Source: Thelonectria olida (lineage: Eukaryota > Ascomycota > Sordariomycetes > Hypocreales > Nectriaceae). From it: a DNA stretch of 64,000 nucleotides. Shown piece after piece: positions 1-12,944 of the stretch. How positions within the stretch are numbered: the stretch's first letter is position 1; each line of letters starts with the position of its first letter. The stretch lies in assembly GCA_020736575.1 (NCBI GenBank), contig JAGPYM010000001.1, forward strand, positions 1,302,001 through 1,366,000, given 5' to 3'. Position numbers and translations under genes: made by a program. Under the pieces are notes generated by a model that was not told where the DNA came from, made no database searches, and saw nothing but the letters and a program-made list of their open reading frames with translations.

Positions 1-831
1 TAGTGCGGCGCATGTGCAGTAGGAAGTACATGCACTTGCACTTTGCAATATGCACTTGTAACATGCACCTTCGGGCCTTCCCTCTGGTGTGACCTGTGTT
101 GGTCCGTGATGAAGACGCGAGGTGAGGTCAGGTACCTTAGGTAGGGACGTAGGAAAGAAGGGAAAGCCTGGAAAGGGAAGGATGTCGGTGGGGCAGGTTC
201 AGCAAGGCCAAGCTCCTTCCATTTCTTCAACCGTGGCCTTGTGGAACGGGTAAATGGAACAATGAAAGGAAGGAAAAAACAAGCACGTCCACGGAAGGTA
301 CGTAAAATGGAAGGCAAATGGAAGAGAAGGATGGAAAAATTCTCCGAGACAAAACAGGGCAGGCAAGACCAAGACCGGCTTGAGCACCTTCCAGAGCACT
401 AGTCGGGCCAGCCAGCGTTGGCACCGACCTCCGGTTGCACCCAACAGGGCGTCCAAACACTAGAACGGGCGGTTTCATGAGGTTCCATGGCGTCAAGAGC
501 TGAGCAAGTTGGGACGGATTGACACTCGCTCCGACGCCAGTTACAGTGGGACGGAAAGACTCTCGTTGACTTGACTGCTGATTAGGTCATTGATTGTCGC
601 TGTTTGATACCGAGTATAGCATACGCACCGATTCACGTCAGATCCGGGCGCATCAGGTAGAGTGAGGGTGCGCCGAATATAGTGTCGAGGACGAACCCAC
701 CGCGGTTTCGTAGGGTTTCGTCTCATGTGTTCCAGGCCCCCAGTCGCTCATGGATGTTTCCATTCTCTTTCTCTCCGACGGGGGTTTGTCCTTTTGTCCA
801 GTGTGGCGCTGTTGGACCTCGACCAATGTCC

Positions 832-862
832 CCTGACCTGACCCTGACCCTAACCCTGACCA
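832..862. repeat. degenerate telomere-like CCCTGA/CCCTAA repeat
   Basis: Four to five units of CCCTGA lie in tandem and one unit is CCCTAA, the fungal telomere unit. It is too short and degenerate to be a working telomere, and the surrounding sequence is not subtelomeric in content. Treated as simple sequence. Confidence 0.5.
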
Positions 863-2865
863 TACGAGCTGAAATCCTTGCATGTGCGAAGCATGTATGT
901 ATGACGGTTTTTTAGTGCGAGGGGTGCCCTAGAAATAGAAATCGACTTGGGAATGGAAAATGCAACGCTGCAACGCTTAATTAATTAATGGCTTCTGTTC
1001 TGCTGTACGAAATACCGGTGACGATGGCGTCTCTCCCCTCCAGTTGGTTGGTTATTAGCCGCAACGAGGTCTGCTGCCTCTCGCTCGGGGCAGTAGGATT
1101 CGAGATACGAAAAGCTGGGACACGTGAACAATGACCTGCCTGTGTGGAATACGGGACATTCCTTGCAATTTCATCTATCTTGCATGTCCATCTACCGTTG
1201 TTGATCATGTCGTCGAGGCTTTTCAATCGGCTGCCGCGTCAAAAAAACGAAAAGTACTTCGGCAAATGAATGCCCGGCGAGCGAGTTGCCGCTGGGCATA
1301 CTTGTCCATGGGGAAAATGCATTGTCTCCTCCACCACGATGGGACGAAATACGCCTTGACGCACCAACTACTGTACGAATGGGAGACGGCATTTGTTTGG
1401 TTTTTGGGGCGATCTCATGTGCGTTTGCATTGGTGTCTCCTCCCGTCATGCCTCCCCAGGTGCGTTATGCAGCACACATGGGCATGATCGTCGTGCGCGG
1501 CAGCATTGATGGAGCGTGTTGTTTCTGCGTGAGCTGGTGTTTCGGTGTGATGATGTGCTGTAAAAAATTAAAAATAAATGGAAAATAAAACAACCGCTGT
1601 CCAGTGACAGCCACCACAGCAAGGAACGGAACAAAAAAACCATCGAAAAGAGCCGGGGAAATTTGGGGGCCGAGTTTCTCCAACAAACACAAGCAAGATC
1701 CCTCTTGTTGGGATGCGCATCATAGGGCAGATCCTCCAATCTCCCGCTCTTCCATCAGGACGGCGTTCCGCCTCTGTTTTTAGAAAGCGTCAACCCTGCC
1801 CATGTCTTGTCTTCCCTGTTTTGTTTTAATTCCGTGGTTTTTCTTTTTTTTTCTTCTTCCTGTGCCTCTTTTTTCATTGATTTGTTCTGTTTCAAGGATT
1901 GTCCCGCTGCCCTTTTTTTTTTCTTGTGTCTCTCTTCTGTCATAATGCTGGTGATTGCTTCAAGCCGTTCCTCTACCAGGGGCATGCCCGTCAAAGCATA
2001 AGCATGACGGTGGACCGTACCATCAAAAATGCAGGAATGCCTGCTCAGCTACTGGATCCAATGACAGGCCAGCTGCACTGCTTCGGACCCGTTCTGCCAG
2101 TTTGCAGCATGTCATTTGCCAAAGCCCGCGAGCTCGACCTGACTGTCCTGACACTAGTGCAGGTCCATCCATCCACCCACCGTCTTGGTCTTGGGGCTTG
2201 GGGCGCAAAAAGCCTCTATTCTGAACTGACCTTGCCTGACCTGCCTCTTTACCGTTGTTGTGCCTCATCAGATCAGGGGGGGCGTGTGTTTTCTCTGTGT
2301 TGTGTGTGTGTGTGCCCGGCACATGCTGGACTGCCTAGGTAGGTAAAGCAGATACCTAGGTAAAGTAGGCATTGTCAACACACAGACGCACCCGGTCCAG
2401 CCACACCAGCCATGAACTTGCAGGTTCACTCAAAAGACTCTTGTTTCAGGTGAGTCTTGACAGATAGAGAGAGAAAGCCTCGTATGCCCAGCTTCTTCCT
2501 CGAGCCTCTGCCCACACCGGGCGACCGCTCATTCAGCCTCTCCTACAGCAAACTGTCTCTCGACTACCTCTAGACAACCTAACCTAGGATTAAAACCATT
2601 AGGTACACCTTCAACGTCGCCGTCACATTAGACCATCTCTTGACCGCCGCCCGGCTGCGGTGAGGCCACAAGGAGGACCACGACGCCAAGCAACTTCATG
2701 CACTCTGATCAATTCAGCAGGAGAAACAGCTGCAACAAAAGTACAGCAAAGGCACGGCAGAAGAGCAAAAGAATGTTGTCCTGTTTCGTACTTACACCGT
2801 CTTCTTCACCGATATCCCTACCAACATGTAATCCTTGAACACCAAAATCCCGTATATACCCCATA

Positions 2866-2884
2866 CTCTCTCTCTCTCTCTCTC
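2866..2884. repeat. (CT)n microsatellite
   Basis: About nine CT dinucleotides in a row, followed by a C-rich pyrimidine tract. Such tracts are common in fungal promoters and leaders, but no gene follows it here. Confidence 0.8.
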
Positions 2885-4946
2885 CCTTCCCTCCCCCTTC
2901 CCCCCTCCCTCCCAGTGACAGCAGAAATAACCCGTCGCCAATCTATCTTTCCCTGAGCTAGGTGCCGGCCGTCTGCTTGCCGCTTCCTGTGCCGTTCCCC
3001 CGGGCTCCCCTCGTATTCGCCAATCGAGGGTTATCCTTGTTCCTGTAGTCAAAAGAAGGGCCTCATTGCGACGGCCCATATGGAGATATGCATCTGCCCA
3101 AAAGATGGAGTCACTCACACGGCAGTTTTTTTTTTCTCTTACATTATTTCCCCCTCTTTTCGTCCCTCCTTCCTTTCTCTGTCTCGTCTTCGTCTTCTCT
3201 CTGTCTGTCCGTCCGTTCGCTTCCTTGCTTGATACGCCCCTTTGACGCCATCGCGCAGAGGTCTTCAGCATCCGCCTGCCTACCTAGGGAAGTGCTGCGA
3301 GCCGCTCCACAATGGCTTCACATTGCAGGCGTGCGAAGAAGTGAAGAGAAGGATCGAGCTGCCGGTGGGCGTGCTCTGGACATGGTCTGGCCAGTGTGTA
3401 AAACGAGAAAGGGCCGAAGGTTGGTTCATTGAGTTCCCACTCGCAAGCGCTTGCTCCCGCTTTTCTGCGTGCTGTGCCTTACAAAGCTGGGTAGTGATAG
3501 CGTCTAGGCCAAACAAACCACTCGACCGCTTTCATCTCCTGATTCTGCGTAGGGTTCAGCTCATCCTTCCCGGCCTAATATCTGCAAGGAGGTTTCATCT
3601 CCATTCGTATCTTCTCAGCTTTGTCTGTGTCTCGAAGTGCCGAACGATTTGGTGCCTGCCCTTAGTGTGGGGGGTGGAATCATGTTAGTTGTTAATAGAT
3701 CTTGACGTCCAAGAACCAGGGAACAACGCATCAACACTCTCAGCTTCCTCTGCAGCTATCCCAGCAAGGAGAGCTACGAGTCATTACAGCTTGTCCCGGT
3801 CATGGCCCGGTTCCCATGGCCTTCCCTTAGGCCTCCTCCTGACCAGGCCAAGCCACCGCAAACAAGATCACCGTCTGGGGTCGAGACGTTGTTCCACTCT
3901 CGGAATCCACGCACCGGTCAGTATCTGCCAAGTTCTTCAGAACACCGTACCTGCTTGAGCCCATTTACCCAACCTTCTTGGCTCGAGCGGCATGATCTTC
4001 CAACCATCCCACGGCCGCTCATCCAACCTTGCATGCCCACCAACAGTTCTAGACCCAGTCTCTTGAGCGGGTTTCGTCCCCAAGGGGCCACATCAGGGGC
4101 TTCTAGTGTTTTATTCTGTTGGAGTGACTAACAGGATCATCTTCTCCAGAGTTGGCAGTACATGCGATCCAAAGGGGTGGGCTAATCAGGAGAACGATGG
4201 CGTGGGAACTAATTGATCCTCCGGACCATGTCCCGCGGGCCGTTTCCTGACCCAGAGGTCTTGCACGCACCTCACCTCCTGCATTAGACCTACAGTTAGC
4301 CAAGAGAAGATGACCTAGTGGCGAGCAAGAGAGTGGTTGGTGTGATTAGCCTGGAGATCTATAGGGTAACCAAATCGCAAACACGGATGCATCCATTGTG
4401 GCGTGTTCCGATGATCTGTTCGTGGGTAAAAATACTTCATTTATTTTAGAACTATGAATTCTTCTAGGGTTATTGACTGTTGATGAAGGAACTTTGATTG
4501 TGGCTGTGGACACGAGCAGTGTCAAATAAATTGAGCTGAGCGTCCGACAAGGAGAGTTGAGGTATGACCTACAGGAACAACCTCGCCTCAATGGACACGG
4601 CAGACAAGGCAAAAGGAGAGGCAAAGAGGCCCGACAGACTTCAAGCAGGATTAATCACCGTAGGCACCTTGGGTAGGTAAAGACTAGGTAGGGGGTAAAT
4701 AGGTAGTTTAGAACCGCTAGGAAATAGCCACTCAGGCGAAAATGAAAGAATATGCCAAGGCGTTGTATGGCAGCTGAACACCTCTGTCTCCCAATTGGCC
4801 CTACAACAACACCTAAGAGCAGCAGAGTCTCCCCATGATGTGCCAACTTCCAGTTTAAACGATGCATGCGAGTTTAGACGGGGTAACAAACCCATGCCTG
4901 ACAGCCTGAATCATACTCGTCCATTCCCTCCTATCGCCCTATCCCA

Positions 4947-6034
4947 TCAATATACACTCCAGTCACAAGAAACAGTCCAAACCTCATTCTCCAACTCCAC
5001 ATCCCACACAGGCTGTCCGACGTCAACAACACTCCCAACGTTCACAATCGCTCTCCGTCCAAGCCCCGTCAGCTTTCCCTCGCCAGCCAGGAGAAACTGC
5101 CTGCATTTCCCTGGAGTCCCAGCCACTCGGCCCTTGACGAGGTACATCCTCCGCCCTGGCCGAATTTCCTCAACCGTCACTCTCGCGACTACGTCGCCGG
5201 CGTGGTCCACCCCTTCCCAGCCCTTGATATCAGACAGCCAGCCCTGCAGCCCTGCGGCCAGTCCACCCGGGAGATACTTGGTGCCTCTGCGCTGAGGGGA
5301 GAAGGCGACGGGAAGACCATCAGTGAGCATGTCCACCTCTGTTGGTTTAAAGCGCGGAGGTGCGAGGAACGTCGGTTGCTGAGGAGCTTTTCTGTCGTCG
5401 TGTAAAGTCCCGGTATCTTCGAAGCTGCCCATGGAGCTGGACCTTGCCGAATGGGCGCTTTGGCCTTGCTCGTCCTCCGAGACGTGACCGATGCTGCCAT
5501 CCTGTTCTTGGAGCGGCGAACTTGGCATGGGTGAAATAGACACTCTTCGACGTTTCGGTTCCCGCTCTTCAAGCGGGGAGCTCTCATGCAACGAGACCAA
5601 AGGCCCAAGAGAGTCGGGCTCTATTGAATCCCGATCTCCTTCATCAAGTCCACCATCAGCCATGTTTGCGGCGTCATCTTCTGAAGCGGTTTGTGCGTCT
5701 GACTCGATCTCAATAGAATCGTTCAGCGCGACACTTTTCTTCAGCCTACCGCCCTCATCATCGCCTTCCGGCGAACTGCCATCAATACCATCTTCTTCCA
5801 CCTCCTCGATATCGCGTCCGGTACGTGCTTGTGTTGGTCTCACCACCGACGAAGAGCCGAATCGCGGTGTAGAGTGGAACTGCGGAGGCCCTGTTGGGGT
5901 CTGAGATAACTGCGCGCCTCCTCGCTTGGCAAGGAGAAACCTCCGAGGCGTGGGTGTCTGATGCGCAGAGTGAGTTTGTGCTTGAGTTCAATCATGCCCG
6001 ATCGAGCTTCACTCACGCTTGGAGGGTGGCTCAT
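4947..6034 (-). CDS. conserved ascomycete protein of unknown function, 342 aa
   Basis: Two exons, 6034-6017 and 5957-4947, joined across a 59-nt intron (donor GTGAGT, CTCAC branch-like site, acceptor CAG) in phase 0. The first exon codes only six residues (MSHPPS) and the frame then stays open to the stop. The N-terminus (about 7-45) is basic and Pro/Ser-rich with a TPRRFLLAKRGG stretch; about 45-190 is acidic, Ser-rich and probably disordered; the C-terminal 130 residues look folded, with FSPQRRGTKYLPGG near 225 and alternating hydrophobic strands after it. The strand pattern could suit an OB-like barrel, but that is a weak inference. A nuclear role would suit the basic and acidic low-complexity parts. 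I do not recognise the family by name. The exon join is well supported; the function is unknown. Confidence 0.8.
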
Positions 6035-6820
6035 GGTGTAGTGTTCAAACGCATGGCGCCTAGCGCTAAGCTGATGTCATCACCCGGCACAAGGCCGATA
6101 TCCAAAAGAGTTGATTCGGACAACGATAGTAGATACTGTAAAGCGAGACTCCATGCGGACCTAGATATTACGAGTAGGTCAGAGTCACAATGTACTTAGG
6201 AAGGGAGGACGATTAACGGTGGACGTTCATCATGACAACCTGGGTAGGTGGGTAGCAACGGCAGAATATCGGTGATACCTACCTAGGGTTCCATATTACG
6301 GCAGGTACTTCGGACACCAACACACAATGGAAGACCGGAGGGCATAATGAACATCATCAAGTTTCTCTTCTCTAGAGATTGTAGATTTCAAGTCTCGTCT
6401 CTGTCATCTATTGAGCAAATTTTAGTCCATGAAAAAGACATCGACAGTCCCTGGCAAGCCAGACATGCCGGGCTAACAACACCAATGCAAGCAACATGTT
6501 GAAAAAAACCCACGCCCAAGATGGGTACAAGACGCCTCGCTGCACAATCGACACGTTTGCGTTTCTCGATTTAGCATCGTATTCCGATCCCCCGCATTCA
6601 TCATACAGTATTCCTCCAGAAACAAGTACCAACATTGGCATGCGAAGACTCAAATCTATCAGACCAATCCAGGCATAGAAAATGGGCAGCGCGAAGAGAT
6701 ATTTCTCAATGCCGGCAGAGCGTCATGTATTACGGCTTATAACAAGAATAAAAAAGGCCAGCCCCAAGCCGGAAGGACTGACCGAAGTGCCTGAATTGAC
6801 TTTGGGCGGGACCAGCTTCG
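6035..6820. other. intergenic region between two minus-strand genes
   Basis: It holds the promoter of the 342-aa gene (right after 6034) and the 3' flank of the DUF3405 gene. TACCTAGGTA-like motifs occur at about 6240-6290. No coding frame is supported. Confidence 0.6.
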
Positions 6821-9216
6821 TTAACCGTAGGCAAGCTCGAAACCGGATGCGTGGTTGTCCTTGGTGGGCTCAGTGTCCTTGACTTGATGCAACATGACCT
6901 GCGGCAGACATGTTCGGCCGTGGGTTTCTTCCCACTTTTTGCCACCAATATCCGTATCCTTCCAACCCATCCAGTTGTTGTACAAACGGTTCGGGGGTTC
7001 TGCTCGGTAGTACCATGTCGAGCCCTGATATCGTCGCTCGCGGCCCCAACCCATGGGACTGCCACGACCACCAGATTCGCCGTTCTCTCCGGGGTTGAAC
7101 CACTTGGCAAGGAATTTGCCGTTCCAGTCTCGATCCATGAAAACAGGATGAGGGGCATACACTGCCTTCAGACCGTGGAGCAGAGCAACTGTCTGGGGAG
7201 TCATCTCGGATGCGACGTGGTTGCCTCGGAGGTTTTCCACGTGCATAATGTTCAGCAGCTTCTTGGAAACACGGGACTGTGTGACAATGGTAGTTCGACG
7301 AGGGAGATCCTTAGACTGGTGGGTTGCGTCATTGTAGCCCCAGACATGGTTGGCAATAACCCAATTGCTGCCAATAGGGTTGAAGATTGGCCCAACCGTA
7401 ATCATATCAGCCTCCTCACCGACGCCCCATTCGTAGTCATCATATCCGGCGTGGGGGACAGGAGGCTTGGGTCCGACGGGTTTGATGAAAGGCAGGGTTG
7501 GCGGGCCCCAGATAGTATCATTGCCGTAGCGACGCTCAATGTCACTTCGGAACTCAGTGTCATACGGGCCGTGGTACTCGGGGATGTACCATCGTTCGTT
7601 GCGCTCCCACAACCCCTTGCGTGGCTGCTTCTTTGCGAACTGATCAAGCTTTTGCAGGAGCTCGTAGTGATGTCCAACGAAGCGGAAATCCATCTCCCAG
7701 TTCCAAATGTAGTCGAATTGGGGATGCTCTTGGCTGAACTTTTGGACGGAGAGCCATTGGGCGGTATGCACGCTGCGTTCCTCCTCATCTTTCAACTCAG
7801 GGTATGTTTTCCAAACGATTTCATCGTTCCAAAGAATCGTCATCCCCTGAAATTCGGCGGGAACGCTCTGCTTGAGAATGTACTGGTACGTGTCTGCATC
7901 TTCAAAAATGCGAGGGCCATTGTCCTTGACCTGCACAAGCAGGAAGACTTCATATTCTCCGCCAGACTTGAGGGACAGCTCAGTGACCAGGGCTCGGATG
8001 TTTTGCTTGTCATTCTCGGTATATTTGTGCCCTGTGTAGGAGCGCAAGAGAATGGCTGTTCTGGCCTCCGAAACGTAACCACTCGTGGTGCTCCGGGCCT
8101 TGCTGCTTGACTTGTCAGCGCCCCCTTCCTCTCTCTGAGAAAGGAAGGAGTGCTTGGTCATCAAGGGGCCGGAGGATGTCTTGGGCAATCCTGGGTAGTT
8201 GTCCAAGAACTCGTTGACTCGATCCCGATTCGTGTCAAAGCGTTGGGCATTTTTATGCACACAAGCTCGTTGAAGATCGCCCCAGTTCACCTTGTTCCAG
8301 TCGATTCGTGAAATTTTGCCCGAATCGTCTTTCTTATACTGAGCGGTCAAACCGTAAGGGCCAAGGCGGGTTTCTCGCTCCCAGCAGAGGTTAGGGTCCA
8401 TGTTCAAAACATCATAGCTGCCAAAGCTCGGGTTGGGCCATTCGTGAGGACGCCCCTTGAAGACGAGGAGATCCGCAATGGCATCATTGTGGGCGCCAAT
8501 GCAAGGAACATAGGCTGCATGGCCTTCCTTCTTCCACTCGTCACCGTTGTATTCCGGGAAAGGGTTGTAGCGAACTGGCTTTTCGACACTGAAGTCGACA
8601 TCGACATTAGGGTCGTATCGCAAGGCAGAGCTAAATTCCTCGGTACGGTCGTCTTGGTATTCAAGGGTGGCGAGAGTGTTTCCGTAGATCAGATTTGAAG
8701 TGGGAAGACTGCGGTGTCGATGTTAGCATTTCCTCTTGACTTGACCACTCGACCTGAAGGATGATTCGAAAATACTCACTTGGCAGTAACGCCGTATGCG
8801 TGCCTCCACTCTTTCCTCATATCCTTTTCGCGTTGCAGCTTGGCAAGGTCGCCGAAACCTCGATCCTTGCCGTCGGTTTCGTAGCCCAGTTCAATGTCGT
8901 TGGGATCTTCGCGATCGGTAGGGTCATGCCAATCCCTGAGCTCATCGGCAGTCAGATCCCACAGCTCCTTTCTAGGTCGCTGGGCATCATGCGAGCTTTC
9001 TCCTTGCTCAAAGATGGAGTTGCCCGAGGATTGGTGAAGGCCCTTGTGAGGGTAGTAAGGCACAACGTTGACCTTGGGAGCAGCATTTGACCGATCGAAG
9101 ATCAAGTAGTAGGCTGCCGCCATAGCAACAAGTATAAGAAGAACCGACTTAGGCCGTAGCCTGGCGCGGAACGGCCGCGAATTAGTGCTATGCCACTTCT
9201 TCATGTCAAGGGGCAT
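6821..9216 (-). CDS. DUF3405 family type II membrane protein, 774 aa
   Basis: Two exons, 9216-8780 and 8708-6821, flank a 71-nt intron (GTGAGT...CAG); the join restores one codon (AA|T, Asn) and gives 774 residues. A basic N-terminus is followed by one hydrophobic segment (about 25-42, VLLILVAMAAAYYLIF), the layout of a Golgi or ER type II anchor. The luminal body carries the features of the fungal DUF3405 family: an NLIYGNTLATLEYQ stretch just after the join, Trp-rich blocks, and a WNWEMDFRF stretch whose acidic residues recall sugar-nucleotide-binding motifs of glycosyltransferases. The biochemical activity of this family is not established as far as I know; a glycosyltransferase-like role is inference. 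The promoter side is a long GA-rich tract (CT-rich on the coding strand). The antisense frame of 419 codons over this gene is a shadow. Confidence 0.9.
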
Positions 9217-12200
9217 TCTGAGTGCTCAACGATGGGTGGTTGGCAGGCGAACAAGCCCCGAGGTCGGTCGCGTCGAGACGAGATGGAACCAATGTCGCAA
9301 CGAAATCGGAAATCAAGAAGCAAGTACAATTTTAATCATAGATGCATGATGTGAATTCGGCCGACTGACTTTGTGAGGCAGAAAGGCGGGAGGCGCACGA
9401 AAAGAGGTTGTCGTGGTAGATTTCGTCGGGGGTTCAGATTGTCGAGAAAATGCCAAGTCGTAGCCTTGTACGAAGTAGTGTCTAGCGTCAGATTATGTTC
9501 TGAAGGGGTAAAGGAGTGTCTGGGCTTCTGTCAAAGAGAGCCTCAAGGTTGGAGAGCTGGCGACGGGGAAGAGAAAAAAAAATGGAAATCGAAAAGAAAT
9601 GCAGGTGGAAAGGAGAGAAAGGAGAAGCGGTGATAGAGAAATCTGGACGGATGCTTGCTCGGGTCTTGGGTGGCGCTCACCAGGGGATGGGAAGAAACTG
9701 GAGACGGGAGCGTCTTAGCACGAGTCGATAGCAAGAAGATGCAGAGGATCCAGAGGGAGGTGGAATGCTTGAACGGAAGGAGCAGCAACGCAGCTGCACC
9801 AGCGAGTCGCAGCGTCTTGCTAGGGGAAGGCGACGGTCGGGTCAGAGGTGGCGCGAAAGGAGTGGGTAAGGGCGGGGATGATGGCATGTGTCCTTTAGCA
9901 GGCACGGAGGAGTGCTGATGGATTTGGGGTGGGAAGGACGAACGAATACACGGACAGCGATGGGGATTGTAGGGGTCCAGGGAGCGAGATGGATGGGATG
10001 GTGGATCATGGATGCACACTGGATGGGCCAGGGCATAAAGGGGACCAGGGGGGAGGGAGAGCAACCTAGAGAGAGAGAGAGAGAGCCATAGGGAGAGCGG
10101 AAGACAGCAGGGCTGCGAGGAAGCTAAGCTGGAAGGCATCTAGGGAATTGATTCAACGAATTCAACAAGAGCCCAGCCCTGTCCTGTCCTGTCCTATCCT
10201 GCAGGCCGCCCTTGGAAAGGGGGTCGGTCAAACCCTCCCCTTCCTCCTTGCAGCCCCAAGTACAGTACTTTATCTGCACATGAAGAAGTGAGGTGAAGCC
10301 GATCCAAAGTCCATTTTGGTAAGCACTGTTTTAGCGACTTTGAAGGGTCACGGAACCACCACACGGGCCCCGTAAGTGCCGTGGTCCATTGCAGTCAATG
10401 ATACGGAGTTCCAACCTGGAAGAGCCGTAACTCATGGCCCGACGTTTTTTTTTTTCAGGTACCTTACGGATTCGGACGGAGCTTTTATTTCTTATTTCTG
10501 CCATGACGCAAATCCGCCTCCATGACCGCCGCCGTTGTCGTTCGTCGGTGGAACCAGCTGCTGGCGCACAAAATCGATAGGCACGTTCCAATTTGAGACG
10601 ACCAACATTCCCACTGCACAAGGAGGCTTTTGCCCATCTGACCTCTCATTATTTCATATCGCTTCGCGCCCGTTAAGTTCTTAGGTGCCGTGGCGTTGCC
10701 AAGGAGGTAGCGACGGACGCTGCGGCTGACCCGACTAGTAAGCCCGTCAAGATATTGGCTTATCTTGTAAGCCTCCATTGCAATTTACGGTATGAAAAAC
10801 CCCTCATGTTTCTCGTGGTTTGGTGATGAAGAGGATGGGAATTTCCAAAGTCCAAGGTATTTTAAACGGGAGATGGTGTGTCAAGACGACCGTACAAGGC
10901 ACTTTTTGCGATGCGTCTCACCTTGCTCGCTCGGCTCTTCTCCTTGTGGACTTCCGGTTCTCTCTCTCCAGTTTCTCCATCACGATGCAACGGCATGAGT
11001 GCGTCCTTGTCTCTCTTCCCATTGCAGGATGTGGAGCCGGCCCCCCTGGCTACACGCTGGCGTCATCAGCGTCGCAACACCCGAACGACGCGCAAGGATC
11101 TTGGTTGACGGTGAGTCTGCGAGGACTGATGGATCGTCGACTCTTTCAGCGGCTCTTGCTCTGGTAACTAAGGTAAGTACTGGTCAAGTTACCTAGGTAC
11201 CGAGTCCTCGCTCCGACTTGGGACTTTCGCCAGAGGCCCAAAAGCCATCCGCCATACTACGTAGTATACTGCCAATGCATCACCACGCACAAATGACTGG
11301 CGTCCTGTCAAGCATGTCAATATCTTACATGGTAAGCGGATGCAAGCACCATGGCTTTCTTTCATCCGCCATGATCCTTGGGGGGAAGGCCAGGATCTAA
11401 AGTAAAGTGTGCCAAGTTAGTTGGCGTTATTGCCGATAACATGTTTTCTCTCTCATCGGTCAAGCGCCCTCATTACGTTGTACTTCGGGGATGCAGTCAG
11501 CATATTCTCATCTCCCATTGACTATGCCAAAAGTCACAAGCTGACATTGCGCAACCGCTCGACCCCCACGTTTCTTGGCTGATGTGATGGTTCCTATCAC
11601 CTTTCCACTGCCACTTTCATCCCCTCTTCAGTCTTCACCAACACCTTTCCCCTGGAGATGTCGATCCTATTTCAATGGCCTGGTGATCCTATTTTGCAAT
11701 CAGACTGAATGAATTACCTCCGAGTTATGTCGCTCGCTTGGCCTTTTCATTTCGTCCGACGTGGCGGGTGACATGCTGTTTAAGGACATGCAGCGGTCGT
11801 CGGTCGCTCATCTCATATTGCCGGGCCGAACCACTCAGAGTTGCGGATTAGCCAGTGAGAGGATTAGTTGCAATATTACCATCAAACTGCGGCGGTGCTG
11901 GGCTGAGGAACATTGTTTACAGCTTGAACAGGCTCTGCTTAGCATTGAGAGAGATCATGACCGAGACCAAAGTGCCAGACGTGTAGATGATAAACACGGT
12001 GACAAACAAAGTCGAAATATTCACCGACAAATAACTACACCCACTCAACCACAGTAGATGGCACCATTCCCTTCGCATCGCGAGCAATTCACGATCAAAG
12101 TCTAAATGAACTTAACCACCACTGCCGATCACTTCCTCAAACTGTTCCACAGCGAAACCTTGGTCGTTGATAAGAACGCACACTAAAATCAGGGGAAACT

Positions 12201-12944
12201 GGAGATGGCCTCGGGACTTGGGGACGGGAGTCCACCTCGTGTGCATGCAGTGTCCGCTTTAGGATGCCGCAACCAACACGCATCATCCGGCATCATCGGC
12301 ATTCAAGCCCTAGAGCTCAGCCCTGGTTTCCGCGTAAATGACAGGCCTCGGCCGCAAGCCAACGACGCACCTGGACCTGGCCAGTCTAACAAGGTGTGCT
12401 TCGAAGAGTAGGTAGGTATACTAAGAAGTCGGACGCAGATCAGATCACCAGTTCAAAAGCCCAAGACACACAAGTTATACAGCTCAACGTGGATTTGATT
12501 CAAGACAAGCTTTCTATTTTCACTTCTGCCATCGATGCAAGAAGTCTCTTCTCATGTCATGTGCAAAGCAAAGACATTGCAAAAACCACCACCATTGTCC
12601 CCGAGATATGCGTGTACATGATGCCCATTGGAAACTCCCCCCAAGACGTAAATCTTTTTTTTTAAAAACACCAAATGGCCGACCGATGCCCGCCGATGCA
12701 ATGGTCCCCCTTCCATGCAAACAACAAAAAGCACACAACGCGCTGCGCCAGACTTTCCGAGGTCCAGGTATATGAGAGACTGTCCAAAATCCAGACGGGG
12801 TATAATAAAGCAAAAAAACGAAAGGGCTGAAACTTGAAACGAGTTGGAGGGTTGGTATTAAAACGAGTGGTAGGTAGGTAGGTAGGTAGAGAGTCGTAGC
12901 GTGTGATTAGATAGGTAGGGAGGTAGGTAGGTGTGTGTCAGTCG
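9217..12944. other. gene-free stretch; CT-rich leader/promoter of the DUF3405 gene, then empty
   Basis: 9217-10140 is strongly purine-rich on the plus strand, thus pyrimidine-rich in the sense of the DUF3405 gene, as expected for a long fungal leader or promoter. A 198-codon frame there on the minus strand is Ser/Pro/Leu low complexity and is not called a gene. A (GA)n run sits at about 10067-10085 and a CCTGT repeat at about 10178-10200. From 10200 to 12868 no coding region is supported. The right end is 3' flank of the LIM gene. Confidence 0.6.
12869..12934. repeat. (GTAG)n microsatellite in the 3' flank of the LIM gene
   Basis: Two blocks of GTAG units (12869-12889 and about 12911-12934) lie just downstream of the stop codon at 12945 (minus strand), probably inside its 3' untranslated region. 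Confidence 0.8.

Larger units (their letters stand above)
1..4946. other. gene-free stretch with simple-sequence tracts
   Basis: No frame in this stretch has protein-like composition or plausible splice signals on either strand; the open frames are short and overlap each other. It holds pyrimidine-rich tracts (about 1830-1940, 2866-2900, 3125-3220), a degenerate telomere-like patch near 832-862, and several copies of a TACCTAGGTA-like motif (about 130-147, 2335-2370, 4661-4705). Part of the right end must be 3' flank of the minus-strand gene that ends at 4947. Confidence 0.6.

Noticed and set aside
6851..8110. 419-codon plus-strand open frame
   Set aside because: It is antisense to the DUF3405 coding sequence; composition follows the complementary codons and no domain is recognisable.
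9543..10139. 198-codon minus-strand frame rich in Ser, Pro and Leu
   Set aside because: Low-complexity translation of a pyrimidine tract in the promoter of the DUF3405 gene; no splice or domain support.
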